Below are positions 8,496 to 13,500 of a DNA stretch of 13,500 nucleotides, one piece after another. The notes below the pieces were generated by a model. That model was not told the origin of the DNA and did no database searches. It saw only the letters and a list, made by a program, of their open reading frames with translations. The stretch is taken from NCBI GenBank assembly GCA_016946835.1, contig JACVTC010000124.1, positions 534,001 to 547,500 of the forward strand, read 5' to 3'. How positions within the stretch are numbered: position 1 is the first letter of the stretch; each line of letters begins with the position of its first letter. A program made the position numbers and the translations under genes. This DNA is from Neocallimastix lanati (nom. inval.) (lineage: Eukaryota > Neocallimastigomycota > Neocallimastigomycetes > Neocallimastigales > Neocallimastigaceae).

Positions 8496-10052
8496 ATGGG
8501 AGGCTCTGCTGAATTAACTGATAGGAAACGTTTATTGATTTTTATTAATGTTAGTATTTCCACATTTGCTGGTACCATGCTAGGTACTGCTTTAACCACA
8601 GCCTTACCTCCTATTATGAAAGATTATAATATCTCTGTTAATACAGCTCAATGGTTAACTAGTGGATTTAATTTAGTTATGTCTATTATCATACCTTTAA
8701 CTTCATTTCTTATTACTCGATTTAAAACAAAAAGACTCTTCCTTACTGCTATTATCCTTTTTTTATCTGGTAATATCATAGCTATAAGTTCTTTTAATTT
8801 CTTCACCTTACTCGTTGGTAGAATTGTTCAAGCAGGTGGTAGTGCTTTAATTTCTTCAATGGCACAAGTTATTACCTTAAGTATATTTCCTCCTGAAAAA
8901 AGAGGTTACTATATGGGATGGTATGGTTTAGCACTTAATGCAGCACCTATTATTTCACCTACAATAGCTGGTATATTAGTAGATGCTATTCATTGGAAAA
9001 TGATCTTTATACTTGCAGCAGTAATTATGTTGGTGACTCTCATTTATACTCTTTACATTTTTGAGGATGTATTAGAAAATAAAAAAATTGATTTTGATGC
9101 AATTTCCTTTGTATTAAGTGGTATTGCCTTTGGTAGTATTACTCTAGCAGTTGGTAATTTTGGTACTCATAAATTTATTAGTTATCATGTGGGAATGGTT
9201 TTACTTATTGGATTTATTGCCGGAGTAATCTTCACTTATCGACAATTACATATAAAAATTCCGTTCTTAGATCTTAGAGTCTTTAAACATAAAGATTTCA
9301 CTATTGCAGTATGGAGTACTATTATCATTCAATTAATTCTAATGGGTTCTGCTATTATTTTCCCAGTATATTTCCAACAAGTTAAAGGTAGAAGTGCTAC
9401 CATTTCTGGTTTAGCCGTTTTACCTGGTACTATGGCTTTATCGATAGTTAGTCCATTTGCTGGTAAAATATATGATAAAATTGGTATTCGATTTCTTTTC
9501 CTCTTCACTGGTATTGTCTCCACCCTCAGTAATTTAAGTCTCTACTTTATTACAATTCATACCAATATTTGGGTTGTATCTACTATAAATATTGCACGTT
9601 CTGCTGCTTTAGGGGTCTTAACTATGCCTGTATTTACTTGGGGAATGAGAAAAGTCCCTGAATCAAGAACTGCTGATGGTTCAGCTACACTTAATTCATT
9701 CCGAATTCTTAGTATGGGTGTTGGTTCTGCCTTATTCGTATCCATTATGACCAATGTTAGAGATTATGTTCGAGGCAAGAAGGAAAACCCAGATTTGTAT
9801 GGTATTAACGTTGTATTTTTAGGTATGGCCATTCTCTCTTTTATTGTATTACTATTTGGAATATTTGGATGTGAAAACCAGTACTTTTGGAAGATTGGAG
9901 GAAAAAAAGGTAAAGATATCAAAAATTCAATGGAAGAATTAGATACCATGGGAAAAGAAGATAAGAAGAATTTAGAAAAGAAATATAGTGATGATGATGA
10001 TAATAATAAAGGTGAACAAAAGGAAGTAGAATTAGTTATTAATGATGATTAA
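8496..10052 (+). CDS. DHA2-family MFS transporter, paralogue 2 (518 aa)
   Basis: Second 14-helix major facilitator exporter, colinear with the protein at 4297 from the sequence LTDRKR onward. By eye about 60-65 percent of residues are identical (not computed). Equivalent motifs: GTALTTALPP (30-39), FLITRFKTKRLFL (71-83), GRIVQAGGSA (108-117), PPEKRG, and motif C NAAPIISPTIAG (148-159), where the first glycine is replaced by asparagine. Later come FQQVKGRSATISGLAVLPGT and DGSATLNSFR. The N-terminal tail has only 12 residues, so the 79-residue extension of paralogue 1 is absent. The C-terminal tail (458-518) is acidic and lysine-rich with a DDDD run. The start is the first ATG after an in-frame stop at 8466, inside an A-rich leader. 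There is no intron. Same orientation as paralogue 1, so a tandem duplication is likely. The substrate is unknown, and the membrane (plasma or internal) cannot be told. Confidence 0.9.
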   Translation: MGGSAELTDRKRLLIFINVSISTFAGTMLGTALTTALPPIMKDYNISVNTAQWLTSGFNLVMSIIIPLTSFLITRFKTKRLFLTAIILFLSGNIIAISSFNFFTLLVGRIVQAGGSALISSMAQVITLSIFPPEKRGYYMGWYGLALNAAPIISPTIAGILVDAIHWKMIFILAAVIMLVTLIYTLYIFEDVLENKKIDFDAISFVLSGIAFGSITLAVGNFGTHKFISYHVGMVLLIGFIAGVIFTYRQLHIKIPFLDLRVFKHKDFTIAVWSTIIIQLILMGSAIIFPVYFQQVKGRSATISGLAVLPGTMALSIVSPFAGKIYDKIGIRFLFLFTGIVSTLSNLSLYFITIHTNIWVVSTINIARSAALGVLTMPVFTWGMRKVPESRTADGSATLNSFRILSMGVGSALFVSIMTNVRDYVRGKKENPDLYGINVVFLGMAILSFIVLLFGIFGCENQYFWKIGGKKGKDIKNSMEELDTMGKEDKKNLEKKYSDDDDNNKGEQKEVELVINDD

Positions 10053-10053
10053 G

Positions 10054-10092
<39 letters not shown>
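10053..10092 (+). repeat. poly(A) tract abutting the transporter 2 stop
   Basis: After the TAA at 10050-10052 comes a single G and then a run of 39 A (10054-10092). It is on the coding strand and corresponds in place to the 43-A run after transporter 1. It could be part of the 3' untranslated region or termination region, or the fossil of a copied poly(A) tail. Confidence 0.8.
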
Positions 10093-10093
<1 letters not shown>

Positions 10094-10309
10094 AGAAGAG
10101 AGAAAGAAAAATAATATTCATAATAATAACAAAATTATATATATTTATATATACAAATTTTATATTTAAATATATATTAATATTTGTTGATACCATATAT
10201 AAATGTAATAAAATAATTTAGATTATATACTATTTATTTAATAATTTATCACTATAAATAAGAACAAATATATATATTTATTTAATTTTAAAATAGAGAA
10301 AAAAAATTA

Positions 10310-10352
<43 letters not shown>

Positions 10353-11603
10353 AGAATTTTGGGTAAAAGGATTTTTTATTTATTCTATTAATTATAAAAT
10401 AATTAATTGTTTTTATTTACTAAAATTTAAATAAACTATAATAATAATAATAATAAAAGTAATAATAATAATAATAATTTTTATATTTTATATTTATAAT
10501 AAATTATTAGTTATTAATTGAATAAATAATTAAATAATAGTTTTAATTATTTATTGATATTTTTATTTGATTTTTTATTTATTAAAAATAAAATATTATA
10601 AAAAAAAAAAAAATTATCTTTATTATTAAAAAATTTATATATTTATAAAAAAATTTTTTTTTAATATTGAAAATTTTTAACTCTATTAACTTTTTATTAC
10701 ATTTACTATCATTACTATTATTAGTCACCACCAAATAACTAACTGATTTGATTAAAAAATAAAATAAGAAAATACTATTATTTTAATAGAATTTATTTAT
10801 TTAAATATTTTGAATTTAGAATTTTTATTTTTTTTTTTTTTTTAAGATATCATTAATATTTATCTTCATTTATATATATATATGTAAAAACCAGAAACTA
10901 AATTAAAAAATAATAATATATATATTTATTATTATAAATATATTGGTTATGCCTCCAGTATTGATCGATCCTTTTTTTTTTTTATGTATATTCTCTAAAA
11001 CAAATAAAAATAAATAATTTAAATAATTAGCCACCACCACAAAGAATTAATAATTAATAATGAATAAACAAATTAAATAATAAATAAATTATTAATTCAT
11101 TTTTTAAATAATAAATACTTTTCATTTTGGTTTTTTGGTTAGCCTATTTATGTAATAAATTAATATTATTATTTATCTTTTTTTTTTTTTATTTATTATT
11201 ATTTATTATTATTAATTATTATAATTTATTACTTATTATTACTATTATTATTTATTATTTATTATTATTTATTATTTATTATTATTTATTATTATTTTTA
11301 TTAGTATTTATTAATCAAAGAAATATTTTCTTAAAATTATTTTTAATATATTTTGAATATGGCCATATTTACATATATATTATTATGGTTTAAAATAAAT
11401 ATGAATTAAATGGTTAAGTAAAATATCAATCTATATTAGGTACTTTATTATTTATTTTCATATTTCATAATTATTTATTATTATATTTCATAATTTAGAC
11501 TTAGTTAATAAATAATAATTAAAACAACTATATATATATATATATATATATTTATTTATTTATTTTAGAGACATATTTTTTATATCTCGAATTAATTTAT
11601 AAT

Positions 11604-11607
<4 letters not shown>
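10093..11607. other. AT-rich region between converging genes
   Basis: The transporter (+) and the receptor (-) end towards this 1.5 kb. It holds a run of 35 A (10315-10349), an AAT-type run (10438-10478), less AT-rich islets at about 10725-10750 (TCACCACCAAATAACTAACT), 10946-10971 (TTATGCCTCCAGTATTGATC plus GATCC) and 11030-11045 (GCCACCACCACAAAG), a TTATTA-type run (about 11164-11300) and an AT run (about 11530-11551). The islets give only short open frames. No gene is supported. Confidence 0.6.
11164..11300 (+). repeat. TTATTA / TTTATTA microsatellite
   Basis: An imperfect run of TTA and TTTA units over about 137 bases. It produces an 88-codon open frame on the + strand (11127-11393) made almost only of L, I, Y and F, which is an effect of the repeat and not a protein gene. 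Confidence 0.8.

Positions 11608-11643
<36 letters not shown>
11608..11643 (-). repeat. poly(A) tract (minus strand) after the receptor gene
   Basis: A run of 36 T on the + strand, that is 36 A on the coding strand of the receptor gene, beginning 13 bases after its stop codon (11657-11659). It matches the placement of the long A runs after both transporters. Confidence 0.8.
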
Positions 11644-11646
<3 letters not shown>

Positions 11647-11656
11647 AATATAATAT

Positions 11657-11992
11657 TTATAAATCTCTTTTAATGGAATTAATTTTCTTTTTATTTATTG
11701 TAAAGAACTTTGAGCAGAATCTATATAAATAAATATATTTTAATATAATATATTCATTTTTAGTTTTAACTTCGAATTCATCTTTATATACTTTGATAAG
11801 AAAATTACTATTATATTCTCTTCTTTTAAATATAAAATAATTGTCTGGATTATTTCCTTCATTTCTAGCAATATAAAAAACTTTATCAAATGAAAATAAA
11901 ATAAATAATATGAAATAACATATCATATTTGTAATGATTTCGAACATAATTTTATATATTCTTCTATCTTTTAAAAAGACATCACCAATAAT
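11657..11992 (-). CDS. receptor, last exon (helix 7 and C-terminal tail)
   Basis: The exon opens with IIGDVFLKDRRIYKI, which continues helix 6 and the last loop, then helix 7 (MICYFILFILFSF), then DKVFYIARNEGNNPDNYFIF and a basic tail ending in KRDL. The frame is open to the acceptor CAG at 11993-11995 and continues phase 0 from the previous exon. Taken alone the exon could be read from the ATG at 11947, but the 15 residues before that are coding-like and fit the receptor. Confidence 0.6.
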   Translation of the reverse strand: MIGDVFLKDRRIYKIMFEIITNMICYFILFILFSFDKVFYIARNEGNNPDNYFIFKRREYNSNFLIKVYKDEFEVKTKNEYIILKYIYLYRFCSKFFTINKKKINSIKRDL

Positions 11993-12055
11993 CTGATATA
12001 TTATTTTATAAAAAAAAAAAAATAAAAATAAAAATAAAAATAAAAATAATAATAA

Positions 12056-12110
<55 letters not shown>

Positions 12111-13295
12111 GTAATATATAAATATATATATATTATAATATTGATATTTTATATTAATATATATTTTTTCAATTTTTAATATAATTATATAATAATAATT
12201 ATAATATTAAATAATATAAAATAAAATAAAAATTTTATATATTAATATTTAATTGAGTAAAACTCATGATTATATTTACATTAGTTGAAGGTCCTAATGT
12301 AATAGCTATAGATAATGAATAAAAAATATATATATTATATTTAAATATGCATTCCGATCTAATTATTTCTCTTCCATTAATTAATAAAACTATCAACCAT
12401 AATAAATATAAAAAATTATAAATTAAATCCATATTAGTGAGCTGGCAATTATAAGTCCATGTTTTTTTCATAGTCTTGAATAAACATGTCAGTATTATTA
12501 TTTTCCTTATTCTTTTTATCTTTACGATAGAAGATAATAATAATTATTACTGTCATTATAATATATAATAGATAGAGCATCGTGATTTCAATAAAAAGAG
12601 AACGTATTCTTAGAATATTTCTTAACAAATCATTATTTTTATTTTTCTTCATACTAGAATCAGTATGACTATTAGCTTTTATCGATCCGTTTAATTTACT
12701 ATTCAATTCCTTTTTATCTTTTTTATTTTTTTTAGTATTTTCATCATTTAGCATAATACTTGAGATTCTCATTAATTTTAATTCGAGATGTGTATTCACT
12801 TCATTAGTATTTACAGTTTCATCTGGAATTAAGTCATCAACAAATTTTATAGATTTTAATCCATAATCTTCATTCTCTTTCTCTTGTTCTTTTTCCTCTT
12901 CTTCTTTTTTTATTTTTTCATTACTTTTAGTAGATGAAGAGTACATTCCTAATTCTGTTGTAACAATTTCAAATGATACCGCTTTTAATTTATTTTTAGA
13001 TTCATTATTAATACTTAATTCACTTGCAAGACAAATGCAAATAGAATACATGATAAATACTATCGATAGTCCAAAATGTTTAAACATAAAATGTAATGAA
13101 CATTCTTTATAATCTTCAAATGTAGAAAACAAATTACTTACAAAATAAAACATGATTCCTAGTGTAAAAAAAATATTTTATAAAAGCCTGAATCAACTAT
13201 AATACTTTCCTTTCGATTAATTATTACAAAGATAATATAGAAAATAATTATAAAGTATACTGGAATATTTATGGCATATACTGTATTTTTCGTTT

Positions 13296-13297
<2 letters not shown>
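11657..13297 (-). CDS. class-C-like seven-helix receptor, 5'-partial, two frame breaks
   Basis: Seven hydrophobic helices can be followed on the minus strand: INIPVYFIIIFYIIFVII (near 13270-13215), FYKIFFFTLGIMFYF, SLHFMFKHFGLSIVFIMYS, SLFIEITMLYLLYIIMTVI, MDLIYNFLYLLWLIVLLING, YNIYIFYSLSIAITLGP and MICYFILFILFSF. A cysteine just before helix 3 (in KECSLHF) and one just before helix 5 (TYNCQL) match the conserved disulphide pair of class C (GABA-B/metabotropic type) receptors. Helices 2-3 fit the pattern C-x-L-(7x)-G-x-S/T. It would be a surface receptor coupling to G proteins. The ligand domain would be encoded upstream, outside the window. Reading needs one added base in the A8 run at 13166-13173 and one removed from the T7 run at 12462-12468, which cancel. 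One intron (11993-12279) joins in phase. It may be a young pseudogene or carry assembly errors. The 5' limit of this exon (13280-13297) is uncertain. Confidence 0.6.
11993..12279 (-). other. intron in the receptor gene (287 bp)
   Basis: On the minus strand it begins GTAAATA (12279 downward) and ends in a T-rich tract followed by ATATATCAG (ending at 11993). Both edges are phase 0, joining ITLGPSTN to IIGDVFL, which restores the expected helix 6 to helix 7 spacing. Without splicing the frame stops at 12235. Inside it is an AAT trinucleotide microsatellite (about 12044-12110 on the + strand). Confidence 0.6.
12044..12110 (+). repeat. (AAT)n microsatellite inside the intron
   Basis: About twenty AAT units, nearly perfect except for an early AAAAT and a late AGT. 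On the coding strand of the receptor this is ATT, so it adds to the T-rich end of the intron. A length-variable marker is likely. Confidence 0.85.
12280..13165 (-). CDS. receptor, middle part (helices 2-6 with long loop)
   Basis: Below the first break (13166) the frame is open to 12449 and carries helices 2 (second half), 3 and 4. It overlaps the next open frame (12471 down to 12235), which carries the last extracellular loop and helices 5 and 6 up to the donor site at 12279. The two frames meet in a 7-base homopolymer (12462-12468): DMFIQDYEK in one frame leads straight to TWTYNCQLTN in the other if one base is taken out. Between helices 3 and 4 lies a hydrophilic insertion of about 135 residues with an EEEEKEQEKE segment. 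Confidence 0.55.
13174..13297 (-). CDS. receptor, helix 1 segment (5' end outside window)
   Basis: This frame reads NTVYAINIPVYFIIIF, YIIFVIINRKESII and VDSGFYKIFF before running into the A8 tract (13166-13173) and a stop shortly after. It is one hydrophobic helix followed by a short basic loop, as expected for helix 1 and the first intracellular loop of a class C receptor. There is no in-frame ATG, so an upstream exon is needed. Possible acceptors are TATATAG (exon from 13297) and AATACAG (exon from 13280). Confidence 0.5.
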
Positions 13298-13330
<33 letters not shown>

Positions 13331-13500
13331 TTTATATTTAACAAATTAGAAAAAAAAAAATAAATAAATATAAAAATTAAAATAAAAAAGTAAAAATTAA
13401 AAAAATTTTAATTTTTAATTTATATGCTTTTTTTTTTTTTTTTTTTTTTTTTTTGTAAATTTAATAATATAATTATATTTAATTATATATGTATATATGT
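13298..13500 (-). other. probable receptor intron, truncated by window end
   Basis: A TA dinucleotide run (13298-13327), A/T-only sequence and a run of 26 T (13429-13454, that is 26 A on the coding strand). No coding composition on either strand. It is probably the intron before the helix 1 exon. The upstream exons with the extracellular ligand domain would lie beyond 13500. Confidence 0.45.

Noticed and set aside
4297-10052. Transporters as retrocopies with copied poly(A) tails
   Set aside because: Intronless genes followed by poly(A) fit in part, but no target-site duplications are visible and the intron-bearing receptor has the same A run, so the runs do not distinguish retrocopies.
10640-10800. 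Minus-strand frame of about 46 codons containing YLVVTNNSNDSKCNKK
   Set aside because: Some coding-like residues, but short, without start context, and flanked by A/T runs; open frames of this size are expected by chance here.
11127-11393. 88-codon + frame in the converging region
   Set aside because: Product of the TTATTA microsatellite, with almost only L, I, Y and F residues.
12235-12471. Separate 78-residue hypothetical membrane protein
   Set aside because: Its start codon lies within the preceding frame, and its content (TYNCQL, helices 5-6) continues the receptor once the T7 frame break is considered.
13154-13173. Splice acceptor (T8 then ACACTAG) explaining the first frame switch of the receptor
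   Set aside because: The signal looks good, but there is no convincing donor after the helix 1 segment, and splicing would remove residues that align well with helix 2 of class C receptors. Kept only as an alternative.

Overview
The window looks like nuclear DNA of an extremely AT-rich eukaryote. Non-coding DNA is almost pure A/T with long homopolymers and microsatellites. Genes stand out as islands of higher GC using TTA, GGT, AGA and CCA codons, and one gene has a GT...CAG intron with a T-rich 3' end. Together with intronless transporters of bacterial type and a class-C-like receptor, this best fits an anaerobic gut fungus (Neocallimastigomycota). A dictyostelid-like protist is the main alternative. 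The assignment is inference, not a search result.

Layout. 1-610: AT-rich DNA without a recognisable gene. 611-2990: a nested satellite in which (TAAAA)n runs are broken up by about two dozen copies of a spacer of about 30-36 bp; several composite blocks were duplicated whole. 2991-4296: decayed repeat edge, then the upstream region of the first transporter, with one GC-rich islet at 3601-3631. 4297-6054 (+): DHA2-type MFS transporter with a long repeat-bearing N-terminal tail. 6055-8495: 2.4 kb of spacer with poly(A) tracts, a broken coding relic at about 6314-6616, a 55-bp A/T palindrome and a minisatellite. 8496-10052 (+): a second DHA2 transporter, paralogous to the first. 10053-11656: AT-rich DNA between converging genes. 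11657-about 13297 (-): the seven-helix part of a class-C-like G-protein-coupled receptor. It has one intron and two single-base frame breaks in A/T homopolymers, and its 5' exons lie beyond the window. 13298-13500: probable intron of that gene.

The two transporters form a tandem family probably acting as proton-coupled drug or solute exporters. Their closest look is to the bacterial LmrB/EmrB branch, so ancient acquisition from bacteria followed by duplication is likely. The receptor would be a surface sensor, and nothing ties it functionally to the transporters. All three genes share one striking layout: on the coding strand, a run of 36-43 A residues begins 1 to 18 bases after the stop codon.

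No CRISPR, tRNA, rRNA or intact mobile element was seen. No clear new multi-gene system is visible. The most notable points are the receptor with offsetting frame breaks, the poly(A) tracts abutting the stop codons, the nested satellite, and a previously coding relic between the transporters.
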